Below are positions 6,507-15,093 of a stretch of DNA of 64,000 nucleotides, piece after piece (within the stretch, counting starts at the first letter, position 1; each line of letters opens with the position of its first letter). A program made the position numbers and the translations under genes. The DNA comes from Paenibacillus_V sp046244365. Lineage in GTDB: Bacteria > Bacillota > Bacilli > Paenibacillales > NBRC-103111. The stretch spans positions 372,001 to 436,000 of the forward strand of contig NZ_CP176395.1 of the NCBI RefSeq assembly GCF_046244365.1, written 5' to 3'. The notes below the pieces were generated by a model. That model ran no database searches. It was not told the DNA's origin and saw only the letters and a program-made list of their open reading frames with translations.

Positions 6507-6956
6507 TTACCAGCCAAAATCCAGCGTCTTGCCCGTTTCCGCATAAGTCTTCATATTGCTCAAAATCATCGGCCAGCTTTCCTTCGTATTCTCGTAGGAA
6601 GGATGGTCTGCCGGCCAGTTGTCGTTCACCAGCGTAAGCTTCGTACTGGTGCCGACGGGCTCCAGCGTAAGCGTAACCCTTGTTTCCAGCTCCGCGTGAT
6701 TGTCCCGGTAGGACGGTCCCGGATGCTCGGTGTAGCTCATCCGCTTGTTCGGCTCGAACGCCAATACGTTACCGTACACATGAACCGTTTGGTCTCCGTC
6801 GTTGCCCGGCCCGATATAGGCATAAGGGGCTCCCACCTCGAAGGTCGAGTCCAAAATGCATCCGAAAAATACCGCTTTCGTGCCCTCCGGCGAAATGAAG
6901 GCTTGCCATACTTGCTCCGGCGAAGCTCCGATATACATTACATATTTGAGATCCAT
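6507..6956 (-). CDS. SRPBCC / AHSA1-like domain protein
   Basis: The 149-residue protein starts MDLKYVMYIGASPEQVWQAF, the usual AHSA1 opening, and continues with FGCILDSTFEVGAPYAYIG, LAFEPNKRMSYTEH, TRVTLTLEPVGTSTKLTLVND and a C-terminal WPMILSNMKTYAETG helix. A GGAGGAATATCGC ribosome site precedes the ATG. It is the third SRPBCC protein within 2 kb. No regulator sits directly beside it, and I cannot name a ligand. Confidence 0.88.
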   Translation of the reverse strand: MDLKYVMYIGASPEQVWQAFISPEGTKAVFFGCILDSTFEVGAPYAYIGPGNDGDQTVHVYGNVLAFEPNKRMSYTEHPGPSYRDNHAELETRVTLTLEPVGTSTKLTLVNDNWPADHPSYENTKESWPMILSNMKTYAETGKTLDFGW

Positions 6957-7127
6957 GCGATATTCCTCCGATTCGTTGTTTGGTTTCTAGGAACCAGTTA
7001 CACGTTCTATATCAATCATAACCGAGATGCGAAAGCGAGTATTGTAAAAACGCGACATTCCCAGAAAAAAAGGGAACGCAAGTTCTACCCGGACGATTCC
7101 GTAGAGCCGGCGTTTCAACGCAACCTT

Positions 7128-8402
7128 TTAACATGCATCGACAAAACGCTTCATGTATTTGGACAGTTCATCGAATGCGCTATAGCGGTCGTAAAGGGCT
7201 TCGTTCAGATCGTCGTCCTGCCCGAAAAACAAATTGCGGGGCAAGCATTGCGCATTCGCTATGTTGATATATTTGGCGGGATCGTTCATCATTATGCTGT
7301 CATCGAGCCCCATGACCGAAGCGTTCATGATGCCTTCCAAGCGACGAGCGGTGAAATCGCGATCGTACATGCCGGCCAGATCCAATTGCAGACCGTACAT
7401 TTCTTTTTCGATATGCGCTTCCAACGTCTTTTTATCGGGAAGACCGTTGATTCGCAAAATCAATTCCGTATCGACATTTCCGCCGCTATCGAAAAGGTTT
7501 GCTTTTTCGGGCGATTCCGAAAGATTGAGAACGAATGTATAGTAAATCAATCCGGGGTCGTAACTGGTCAAATAATCGATAGTGTTAGGATGCGTTTGAA
7601 CGTTCGGCCTTTTGACGGCAGGGTAAAAGGCGAACGGCAAATTCAGGCTTACGGTAGCCAGGTTGGATGCCAGCTTAAACGCTTCGAAAATAGGTTTATC
7701 CAGCAGTTTGGCGACGAGTTGAGCGGCGATCGCGTAGGTGAGCAGTTCGGAATCGTTCATCCATTTCCGGTATTCCGTCTCCAAGATGGCCAGGTCGAAA
7801 GCGCGGGAGTCCCCGGCCGTTTGTTCGATAACCATCTTATGATACTGGAGCTCCATCGCCTTCGCCTTCGTTTCCCATAGAGCTTCGACGGATATGGGGA
7901 CGCGGCCGACGTGCCGGCCGTTGTGATAGTAATTGGTGAAGAATAGGCAGTTGTTGTAATTCACTCTGCCGTCCGGATCGAATTTGCATCCGATCGAGGA
8001 TACCATCTGCCATTCGGCTTGATGAAGGACATCTCCGTTTATTTGCTTATAGTACTCTTTGTAGTTCAGATCTTTGATTCTTCTTTGCAGCTTCATGATT
8101 CTCCAGAATTCATCTTCCCTCTGGCTCGTTAACCCGTGTATGCCTTCATAAATGTCTACCAGCAAATGCTGGCCGGACAGCGTCGAGATGTGGTCGAGAT
8201 AGTGGCACATTTCATGAATAACGGTTTTGGCATGCTCGAGATGGCTGTCATGTTGATAGCGATTGTTAAAAACATGAACAAAATCGTCCGTCGAGAGATC
8301 GTCATAGCATATGATTTGACTGATGGGCTCATAGTAAGCCGTTACCGATAGATTCGGGAAAAGAACCATTTCGTTTCCCGTCCGAATACGTTTGCCTGTC
8401 AT
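7128..8402 (-). CDS. Uncharacterised protein with an HExxH zinc-peptidase-like motif
   Basis: A 424-residue cytoplasmic-looking protein (no signal peptide, no membrane helices). Near residue 62 it has VIHEMCHYLDH, an HExxH motif with a following His that resembles gluzincin/metzincin zinc sites. The rest is helical and I recognise no family. The start at 8402 (MTGKRIRTGNEMV) has GAAAGGA upstream; an in-frame upstream Met lacks this. It is a single gene, divergent from the carboxypeptidase gene. A peptidase role is inferred from one motif only; a third zinc ligand was not identified. Confidence 0.7.
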   Translation of the reverse strand: MTGKRIRTGNEMVLFPNLSVTAYYEPISQIICYDDLSTDDFVHVFNNRYQHDSHLEHAKTVIHEMCHYLDHISTLSGQHLLVDIYEGIHGLTSQREDEFWRIMKLQRRIKDLNYKEYYKQINGDVLHQAEWQMVSSIGCKFDPDGRVNYNNCLFFTNYYHNGRHVGRVPISVEALWETKAKAMELQYHKMVIEQTAGDSRAFDLAILETEYRKWMNDSELLTYAIAAQLVAKLLDKPIFEAFKLASNLATVSLNLPFAFYPAVKRPNVQTHPNTIDYLTSYDPGLIYYTFVLNLSESPEKANLFDSGGNVDTELILRINGLPDKKTLEAHIEKEMYGLQLDLAGMYDRDFTARRLEGIMNASVMGLDDSIMMNDPAKYINIANAQCLPRNLFFGQDDDLNEALYDRYSAFDELSKYMKRFVDAC

Positions 8403-8662
8403 GATCCGACCATTCCTTTCGTGGAGCCGTTTACCTTTTATATAAAGTATACTTGAAACTAGCATTCCGTTGCCTTGAGCATGAAGTCGGCGGTTTTTTT
8501 GCGTGCGGAAAGGGCCGCAAGGCGCAGTCGCCGGAGTGTAGGATTGGCGAAAATTGGCGAAAATCTAGTAATTTTGTCGGTAATCTATTAAAATAAGTAA
8601 GCGCATTAGGAAATTCCTCCCACAAAACTAGGTAAGCACCATGGAGAATAGGAGAGAGAAGC

Positions 8663-10105
8663 TTGGGGACAGAGAGAATGAACGGAAGACCGTTTAGAGC
8701 GCTGGTAGCCATTCTAGCGATCGTGCTGCTTTTGGGCGGCGTGCCTGCGATCGTTTCAAATGCCAGTGAAGAGACAAGCAAGGATATCGTCGATCCGTAT
8801 CAGATGTACACGTATGAGCTGACGAATCAGCACATCGACCGGCTGGCCGCGGCCTATCCCGGGTTGATCGAAGTGAAGACGATTGGCAAGACGGCTTTCG
8901 GGAGAGACATTCGAGCGGTGAAGCTGGGAAAAGGGGAGGCCTCCGTCTTGATCGACGGGTCCCAGCATGCCAGAGAGTGGATGGGGACGAACCTGATTCT
9001 GTATATGATCGACCGCTATGCCTACGCCTATGAGCATAACATGAAATATGACGATTATATCGTTCGCGAGCTGCTCGACCGTTGCGCGATCTGGTTCGTG
9101 CCGATGGTCAACCCGGACGGTGTAACGCTTCAGCAGAAAGGGCTGGACGCCTTCCCCGGATCGTTCCATGCGGGCTTGATCGGCATGAACGGCGGCAGCT
9201 ACAACTTTAAGCGGTGGAAAGCGAGCGCGGAAGGGATCGACATCAATAGGCAGTATCCTGCGATGTGGAGCGGCATTCGCAATTCGCCCCAATATCCGAT
9301 GTTCAAAAACTACAAAGGCTCCGAGCCGGCGGAAACGGCGGAAGCGAGCAGCATGATACACTTCGCCTACGCGATCGATCCGGAAATCGCCTTTTCGTAC
9401 CATACCTCCGGCGAGGTGCTGTATTGGCACTTCAACACGTCGCCCGAGCATCTGGCGCGCGATAAGCGAATGGCCGACGCGATTACCGGCATGACGGGGT
9501 ATAGCCAGATCAAACCGGAAAAAAATCCTTCGGGCGGAGGCTTTACGGATTGGTTTATCGCGCAGTTCGGGCGTCCCGGCTTTACCGCGGAGCTCGGCCC
9601 GTATCAGGAAGAAACCGAGCTGCCGCTATGGACGTTTACGAATATATGGGAAGAGAATCAGAAGATCGGCTTATATTTGGCCTCGGAAGGGTACAAGCTG
9701 TGGCGCGAGCGTTATCCGGTGGAGACCGTCGAGACGGACATTCAATTGCTTGAAAAAGTGCAGCTGTACAATCGGCCGAGCGAATCGTTTCCTGTCGGGG
9801 CGGAGCTGAACGGCGGCAAGTTGAAGTCGGATGCGCGTCTCGGAGATTGGTACCGTGTCCCTACCTGGCTCGGTCCCAAATGGATTCGGCTGAACCGGGC
9901 CTCTTACTTGAAGGGACATAGCGAGGTTTACAAGGAACGCATTAACCTGACGGAGATTACGTCCATCTACCGAACGCCTGACTCGGACAACCCGACACGG
10001 CTCGGCCAATTGAATCCGCAGGAAGTGGAGGCCTTGGAGCGCTGGAACGGCTGGATTTTGATCCGGACTTGGGCGGGGAACGTCTGGATTCAGGAAAAGA
10101 AATAA
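8663..10105 (+). CDS. Secreted M14-family zinc carboxypeptidase with C-terminal SH3-like repeats
   Basis: A TTG start at 8663 (TAGGAGAG upstream) or ATG at 8678 begins a protein of about 480 residues with a signal peptide (RALVAILAIVLLLGG...NA). The M14 catalytic domain shows the zinc pair in QHAREWMG (HxxE), the substrate-binding stretch GIDINRQYP, the third zinc His in AFSYHTSGEV and the catalytic Glu in GFTAELGPY. Residues from about 355 on contain two repeats ending in WYRVPTWLGPKWIRL and WILIRTWAGNVWIQE, probably SH3-like wall-binding units. It would trim peptides or peptidoglycan stems outside the cell. The next gene, an amidase, carries the same kind of repeats, so the two probably act on the same substrate. 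Confidence 0.9.
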   Translation: MGTERMNGRPFRALVAILAIVLLLGGVPAIVSNASEETSKDIVDPYQMYTYELTNQHIDRLAAAYPGLIEVKTIGKTAFGRDIRAVKLGKGEASVLIDGSQHAREWMGTNLILYMIDRYAYAYEHNMKYDDYIVRELLDRCAIWFVPMVNPDGVTLQQKGLDAFPGSFHAGLIGMNGGSYNFKRWKASAEGIDINRQYPAMWSGIRNSPQYPMFKNYKGSEPAETAEASSMIHFAYAIDPEIAFSYHTSGEVLYWHFNTSPEHLARDKRMADAITGMTGYSQIKPEKNPSGGGFTDWFIAQFGRPGFTAELGPYQEETELPLWTFTNIWEENQKIGLYLASEGYKLWRERYPVETVETDIQLLEKVQLYNRPSESFPVGAELNGGKLKSDARLGDWYRVPTWLGPKWIRLNRASYLKGHSEVYKERINLTEITSIYRTPDSDNPTRLGQLNPQEVEALERWNGWILIRTWAGNVWIQEKK

Positions 10106-10171
10106 GGCCGAGTTCCCTATCGCCGGACGATTCATCATTCGTTAAACAAGAAATACGAGGAGGAAAAAATA

Positions 10172-11281
10172 GTGACATTCGTTCGCCGCCGCAAGATTGG
10201 TTTCATCGTTTTGGCGAGTGTTCTGTTGTTCGGCTCCGTGTTGTCTGCACCGGCCGGCGCCAAGGAGCAGGATGAACAGCTCATATGCCTGGATCCCGGC
10301 CATCAGCTGTACGGAAACAACGCCCTGGAGCCTGTAGCGCCGGATTCGAAGGAAAAGAAGGCGAAGGTTACTTCCGGAACCAGAGGGGTCAGCACGAAGA
10401 AGCCGGAGTATGTCCTGACGTTGGAAGCCTCGCTGCTGCTCAAAGAAAAGCTGGAGGCGCTAGGATACAAAGTAGCGATGACCAGGGATTCCCACGAGGT
10501 CGACATTTCCAATGTGGAAAGAGCGCAAATGTGCAATGAGATGCAAGCGGATTTGGCCGTACGCATACATGCAGACGGGGACAACTCGCCTAAGGCGCAA
10601 GGCATTTCGCTGCTCTACCCGGCATGGAGCAAGGGGAATCAAGCGATCTTTACTCCAAGCAAGGAGGCTGCGGAGATCATCTTGCGCGAAGCGGCCGCAG
10701 CTACGGGAGCCGTATCCAGAGGCGTTGTGCCGCGATCCGATCTTACCGGCTTCAATTGGTCGACGGTTCCTTCCGTTTTGGTGGAAATGGGGTTTATGAC
10801 CAACCCGGACGAAGACAGGAAGCTATCGGATCCTGACTATTTGAACGCATTAACCGAGGGCATTGCGTCAGGCATCAATTTGGCCTTGGCCGCTCAGGCG
10901 GATGAGCCGGTAGCCGAGACGCAGGCTCGCATTTACTTGCCTCAAACAACCCAAATGTATGAGCATGCCGATGGTAAAATGATCCGTACCCCGCTCGCGC
11001 TGTCGCCTCAGCTTCTGCAAGTTTCCGCCACAATGGGCGGCTGGGGGAAAGTGAGCACATGGGCCGGGGAGCGATGGGTGCCTCTCGGCCGTGCCGTAGT
11101 ACCGGTCAAGCCCGCGAACAAGCAGATTGAACTGCCGGACGGCGCGCCGTTTTACCGGAGTCCCTATGATTCGGAGCCTGTCGCAAGGCTTTCCGCTCAA
11201 AAGGTAAGCGCGCAAGAGCAGTGGAACGAGTGGTACTTGTTCGACACTTGGCTGGGCAAAATGTGGGTTTCCGAGAGGTAA
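10172..11281 (+). CDS. Secreted N-acetylmuramoyl-L-alanine amidase (Amidase_3) with SH3-like repeats
   Basis: GTG start at 10172 follows a clear GAGGAGG site. A signal peptide (KIGFIVLASVLLFGSVLSAPAGA) is followed by an Amidase_3 domain: CLDPGH (first zinc ligand), a Glu-containing segment around residue 86, AVRIHADGDN (zinc His) and the catalytic Glu in VLVEMGFMTNPDEDRKL. The last 120 residues hold two repeats, WGKVSTWAGERWVPL and WYLFDTWLGKMWVSE, matching those on the carboxypeptidase 66 bases upstream. It would cleave the bond between MurNAc and the stem peptide in the cell wall. Both genes end at one terminator and look like an operon. Confidence 0.9.
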   Translation: MTFVRRRKIGFIVLASVLLFGSVLSAPAGAKEQDEQLICLDPGHQLYGNNALEPVAPDSKEKKAKVTSGTRGVSTKKPEYVLTLEASLLLKEKLEALGYKVAMTRDSHEVDISNVERAQMCNEMQADLAVRIHADGDNSPKAQGISLLYPAWSKGNQAIFTPSKEAAEIILREAAAATGAVSRGVVPRSDLTGFNWSTVPSVLVEMGFMTNPDEDRKLSDPDYLNALTEGIASGINLALAAQADEPVAETQARIYLPQTTQMYEHADGKMIRTPLALSPQLLQVSATMGGWGKVSTWAGERWVPLGRAVVPVKPANKQIELPDGAPFYRSPYDSEPVARLSAQKVSAQEQWNEWYLFDTWLGKMWVSER

Positions 11282-11340
11282 ACGCAGCGAAGGCCGTGAA
11301 GATTTGGTACCGCACGCGGTTCACCCCGACATAAAGACAA

Positions 11341-11367
11341 AAAACACCGTGCAGGTGTTTTTTGTTT
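11341..11367 (+). terminator. Terminator of the carboxypeptidase-amidase operon
   Basis: AAAACACC / GGTGTTTT stem followed by TTGTTTTT; a member of the dispersed GACACC-like hairpin family. Confidence 0.75.
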
Positions 11368-11444
11368 TTACCAAGCATTTTCTCCCTCTCGGCCCAATGG
11401 GGGAACGCTCTGTCCTTTGAGGCTCGCATAGCTTTCCCTGGGCT

Positions 11445-13229
11445 TCACCCGCTGTTCTGTTGAGCCGGGTATAAACGCTTTTGCCGCCGCTGCTCCTCCA
11501 GAAGCCGTATCATCCACTGCTGTATGCTTTGCATGTGCGGGGTTGCCGATGCATGAGCAAGGTTATATGTTTCAAGCGGATCCTCGGTTAAGTTGTACAG
11601 CTCGTATTCGTCTGGAACCGGTTGTGTTTTAACCGTTGTGCACCAACAGGCGTGCGATCCGCCAGCTTTGCCTCCAATCGGCTGGACGGTCACATCCTTT
11701 ACTCCCGGCTGGCTCCAGAATTGGCTGTTATCGAAATAACGGGACAGCTTCCACAATTGTTTCGTGTCGTTCTTTTGCACGGTCATGATTACGGTTTCGA
11801 TGTGGTTGGGCTGAACAACGGACGGATAGGGCTCTCCCAATGGGCTGATTTGGCGCTGGCCCCGGGTAACATCGTCATCGGTCATGAAATAAACCGGCTC
11901 GTCGGCAATAACCGCTTGGTTCGGCCCCAAGATAAGAGGAGTCAGGTCGCGGCCTACGAAGGGCCGGACTTCGCTGAATTTGTTCCGCAAGCAGCGCTGA
12001 ATCTCTTTCGGGTCAATATTCGCTAAACCGAGCATGGTAGGCAGCAGATCGACATGGCTTGTGAGCGTATCGCAATCCCGGTGCTGCGGAAACAGATGTT
12101 TGTTATGAATGATGAGAGGAACATGCAGAACCTCTTCGTAAGCGCAATAAAATTTTTGATGCAGACGGTTATGGGCGCCTAACAGATCCCCGTGATCGGA
12201 TGTGAAAACAACGATCGTATTGTCATAGAAAGAGGAGCGGGCAAGCGCTTCGAATACTTTGCGCATTTGCCGGTCGGCATTCTTTTGCAGTTGATAATAG
12301 AGCTTACGGTAGAAGGGCTGATCGATAATCGGCTGCAAAGCTTTCGGGTACAGATCCCGGTAGCTTGCTTGGCACCCAGGCTTCGCGGCGAGAGATTCGT
12401 TCAAGGTCGGAGGCGGGTCGACCTCCGGCATAGGGTCGACCTCCGGCATAGGGTCGACCTCGAACTTGAACATGGGCAGTTGCGCAGTAAGAGCGCCATA
12501 CAGCACGATATCGTGCGGGTTCACGAAGGAAGCTGCGATCAACCAAGGCTCGACTTGGTTATGAAGGCGCTTCTTCCGGTCCAGAGACTCGATAAGCTGA
12601 ACCGCTTCCGCAGCATAGATCTCGTCTCTGCCGCTTATGCCGACTGCAGCGGAAGAAGCCGAATTTCTCGGGTCTCTCCCGTGCGGCTCCGGGCCGATCC
12701 AACTGGAGAAACCGAAGCTTTCCAGACGGTCGGCATGAGCATAAAGCTCCTCCTTCGTCCTTTCGGGCACGCCAGTCAATGGATGGTAGCTGGGGACGCT
12801 CGTATGCGTGCCGGGGACGACAATATCTTCGAAGGAAATATGCCATTTCCCTTTGTAATAGGTCCTGTACCCGGCCTCGCGAAAATAATTTCCCATCGTA
12901 GGCACCGTGTTGCTGTCCAGCCAAAACATATCGGAGTCAAAGGCTCCTTTGGCGATCCCGTTCGTTTGGCTGACGCCGTGAAGCGACGGGTAATGGCCGG
13001 TGAACAAGGTCGCCCGGCTGGGACAGCATGCGGCGCTCCCGATGTAATGCCTGTGAAACTCCAGCCCATGAGCTTTAAGAAGCTCCTGGGTTAGGAGATT
13101 TTGTTTTCGCCATTCTTTGATTTCCGCATTTTCATAAACGGGGGGATACCGCTCTTCATCCACTAGGAATACGAGAAAATTGGGCTTCTCAAGATAGCGG
13201 GAAGACGGCTGAGGCTGATTGTCGTTCAT
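11445..13229 (-). CDS. Sulfatase family hydrolase
   Basis: The protein of about 594 residues has the type I sulfatase layout: NFLVFLVDEERYPP (metal-binding Asp region), the formylglycine signature in SAACCPSRATLFTGHYP with CxPSR intact, YRTYYKGKWHIS, and VVFTSDHGDLLGAHN with the second metal Asp/His pair. The Cys must be converted to formylglycine by another enzyme not seen here. No signal peptide is visible, so it may act in the cytoplasm on imported sulfate esters. ATG at 13229 is preferred over GTG at 13238 because of AGGA spacing. It lies downstream of the GntR/solute-binding regulator on the same strand and faces the ABC importer cluster. A PMPEVD repeat from an 18-bp DNA duplication lies near residue 265. 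Confidence 0.88.
   Translation of the reverse strand: MNDNQPQPSSRYLEKPNFLVFLVDEERYPPVYENAEIKEWRKQNLLTQELLKAHGLEFHRHYIGSAACCPSRATLFTGHYPSLHGVSQTNGIAKGAFDSDMFWLDSNTVPTMGNYFREAGYRTYYKGKWHISFEDIVVPGTHTSVPSYHPLTGVPERTKEELYAHADRLESFGFSSWIGPEPHGRDPRNSASSAAVGISGRDEIYAAEAVQLIESLDRKKRLHNQVEPWLIAASFVNPHDIVLYGALTAQLPMFKFEVDPMPEVDPMPEVDPPPTLNESLAAKPGCQASYRDLYPKALQPIIDQPFYRKLYYQLQKNADRQMRKVFEALARSSFYDNTIVVFTSDHGDLLGAHNRLHQKFYCAYEEVLHVPLIIHNKHLFPQHRDCDTLTSHVDLLPTMLGLANIDPKEIQRCLRNKFSEVRPFVGRDLTPLILGPNQAVIADEPVYFMTDDDVTRGQRQISPLGEPYPSVVQPNHIETVIMTVQKNDTKQLWKLSRYFDNSQFWSQPGVKDVTVQPIGGKAGGSHACWCTTVKTQPVPDEYELYNLTEDPLETYNLAHASATPHMQSIQQWMIRLLEEQRRQKRLYPAQQNSG
12415..12460. repeat. In-frame 18-bp tandem repeat within the sulfatase gene
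   Basis: The 18-bp unit GGGTCGACCTCCGGCATA is repeated exactly twice (12415-12450) with a third partial copy. It adds PMPEVD repeats in a surface loop and may vary in number between strains. Confidence 0.75.
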
Positions 13230-13360
13230 GGAGCTCACGTCCTAGGTTGAGATTTTATCCCTAGGTTATGATGCGAAGCTCCGAATCAGTAGTGTTTCGG
13301 TTAAGGATCGAAGGGAGGCCAGGATGCCATTCCCGGTTTCGGGTAACGAAGCACGGCGTC

Positions 13361-14743
13361 CTAGTGTTTCGCACCTATCATGACGAGTTGTTCATACAGC
13401 TCGACAATGGAGGAGGAGGGCTCGAGTCCAAGCCAAAACATGCTCATCTTTTCCTCGAGAGCGTTCCCGATCCTTTCGTCAAACAGCTCGTTGATGAAAT
13501 AGTTGTTATCGATGTCTTTGCCGCCGATATTCAGAAGCTGTAAATACGACTCGGACTTTACGCTTTGGTTAATCGGTTCTTTAACCGAAAGGAACAGGGT
13601 ATCCCGGGACATCGTCCGCTGTGTTTCGTCTTCCAACGCGGTTCGGATAAAAGCAGCGGCCAGCTGCACATTATCGCTTGAAGCCGGGACCATAAAGGCA
13701 TTCGCAAGCAAGAGCGTCGAGTGGTCGTTGCCGAAGGGGAGAGGAGCCACCTGCGGTGCGAAGCTCATGCTTTCGTTCTGCCAGTTTGCCATTTCGAACG
13801 TTGTTGTCAGCACCATAGCCGATTTCCCATGGATAAACGGGTTTCGGGGCCATACCATCTCGGGAAACGTCGTTGCAATCCGCTTGCGGAAAAATAAATC
13901 CTGGATAACCGACAACGATCGCGATAGTACCTGCTTCTGTTCGGCGACATCCGTTTGTTGAAAGCCGTTCATCAGAGCGAACACGAGCCAGCGGTTAATG
14001 ACGGGATGCATCGAAAATCCGAATTGAGCAATGATGCCGTCCTGAACGACGGTTAAGCGCTTAGCGGCTGTAACGAATTCGTCGAAGGTCCACTGCGTTT
14101 CGGGAATCCGTAAGCCGTTTTGGGCGAACAATTGCGGATTACAAGCGACGAATACGGAAGAGAATGTGAACGGAGCCGCTTTTATTTCGCTGCCGTCGCT
14201 GAACTGATGCATGATCTTAGGGTAGACGCTGTCCGTCACGTCCGATAAATAGGGGGCAAGGTCGACAAAATCGGCTATATGATCCATCTCGGAAAATTTC
14301 ATATCGGGTACCAGCACGAGATCCGCGGTTAGCCCCATTTCGCTGCCGGAACGGAACGACTCCCAGAACTTATCGATCGGAAGACCAAGCACCTTGACTT
14401 CAATATCCGGATGCTTCCGGTTAAAGGCTTCAACGAGAATGGGCAGCCCGCGATTAAGAAAGAAAGCGGGGGAAGGAGCCAGGATGCGCAAGATTCTATG
14501 CTCGGGTTTCTCAATGACCAGATCTTCCGGAACCATGGTGCCGAGACCGACGCGCTTGATCACAAGACCATCCTTGTGCAGCTGATCCAATGCCTTGCGT
14601 ACGGAATTGCGGCTCAGCCCGTAAAATGTGCATAGCTCGTTTTCGGGCAGCAAGTATTCACCCGGCTTTATCAAGCCCGTTTGGATTTGCTCTTTTAGGG
14701 TTTTGTACAGTTTCGTGTATAAAAATTCATGTTCTCTCCGCAT
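13361..14743 (-). CDS. GntR-type winged helix fused to a solute-binding-protein-like domain
   Basis: Residues 1-75 of the 460-residue protein form a GntR winged helix (LYKTLKEQIQTGLIKPGEYLLPE, then YGLSRNSVRKALDQLHKDG and RVGLGTMV). The remainder resembles a type 1 ABC extracellular solute-binding protein (ILVEAFNRKHPDIEVKVLGLP, TADLVLVPDM, WTFDEFVTAAKRL, ANAFMVPASS) but has no signal peptide, so it is a cytoplasmic sensor. The start at 14743 has GAGGGA 5 bases upstream; a longer open frame upstream lacks support. It is divergent from an ABC importer whose binding protein has the same fold, so it probably senses the imported ligand. An inverted repeat at the importer promoter is its likely operator. 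Confidence 0.87.
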   Translation of the reverse strand: MRREHEFLYTKLYKTLKEQIQTGLIKPGEYLLPENELCTFYGLSRNSVRKALDQLHKDGLVIKRVGLGTMVPEDLVIEKPEHRILRILAPSPAFFLNRGLPILVEAFNRKHPDIEVKVLGLPIDKFWESFRSGSEMGLTADLVLVPDMKFSEMDHIADFVDLAPYLSDVTDSVYPKIMHQFSDGSEIKAAPFTFSSVFVACNPQLFAQNGLRIPETQWTFDEFVTAAKRLTVVQDGIIAQFGFSMHPVINRWLVFALMNGFQQTDVAEQKQVLSRSLSVIQDLFFRKRIATTFPEMVWPRNPFIHGKSAMVLTTTFEMANWQNESMSFAPQVAPLPFGNDHSTLLLANAFMVPASSDNVQLAAAFIRTALEDETQRTMSRDTLFLSVKEPINQSVKSESYLQLLNIGGKDIDNNYFINELFDERIGNALEEKMSMFWLGLEPSSSIVELYEQLVMIGAKH

Positions 14744-14869
14744 AGTTTCCCTCTTATTCGTTCGTTTGTAGAATGCTTTGCGCTGTTCGCATGCTGTTCG
14801 AGGCCGGTCGATCCCTAATAAAAGCCGAGTTAAAGACGAAGAAAGGATCAAATCGTCGCGATAAAAGGA

Positions 14870-14928
14870 TTGACATTTGAATAATTGCCCTCTACGATAA
14901 ATGGTATAGGTAAGGTACATATACCATT
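14870..14928 (+). promoter_or_regulatory. ABC operon promoter with overlapping operator
   Basis: TTGACA (14870-14875) and TACGAT (14893-14898) are 17 bases apart. Directly after the -10 box lies the inverted repeat AATGGTATA (14900-14908) / TATACCATT (14920-14928), covering the expected transcription start. Repression by the divergent GntR fusion protein is inferred. Confidence 0.7.
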
Positions 14929-15093
14929 CAATGCTTGGTTGTATTATAGCACAACATTTACAAAATTTGAATGGAGAATGTATGCGGAGAGGAGGGACTG
15001 AACGGTTATATTGTGCAAATAGAGGATTCGACGGTAATAGGCAGGGCGGTCACAATAAAAATGTGCTTACGAAATCGAAAGGGGTTATGGAAT

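Noticed and set aside
6447..7880. A 477-codon plus-strand frame across the SRPBCC and HExxH genes
   Set aside because: It spans two convincing minus-strand genes and their intergenic region, and has no recognisable domain.
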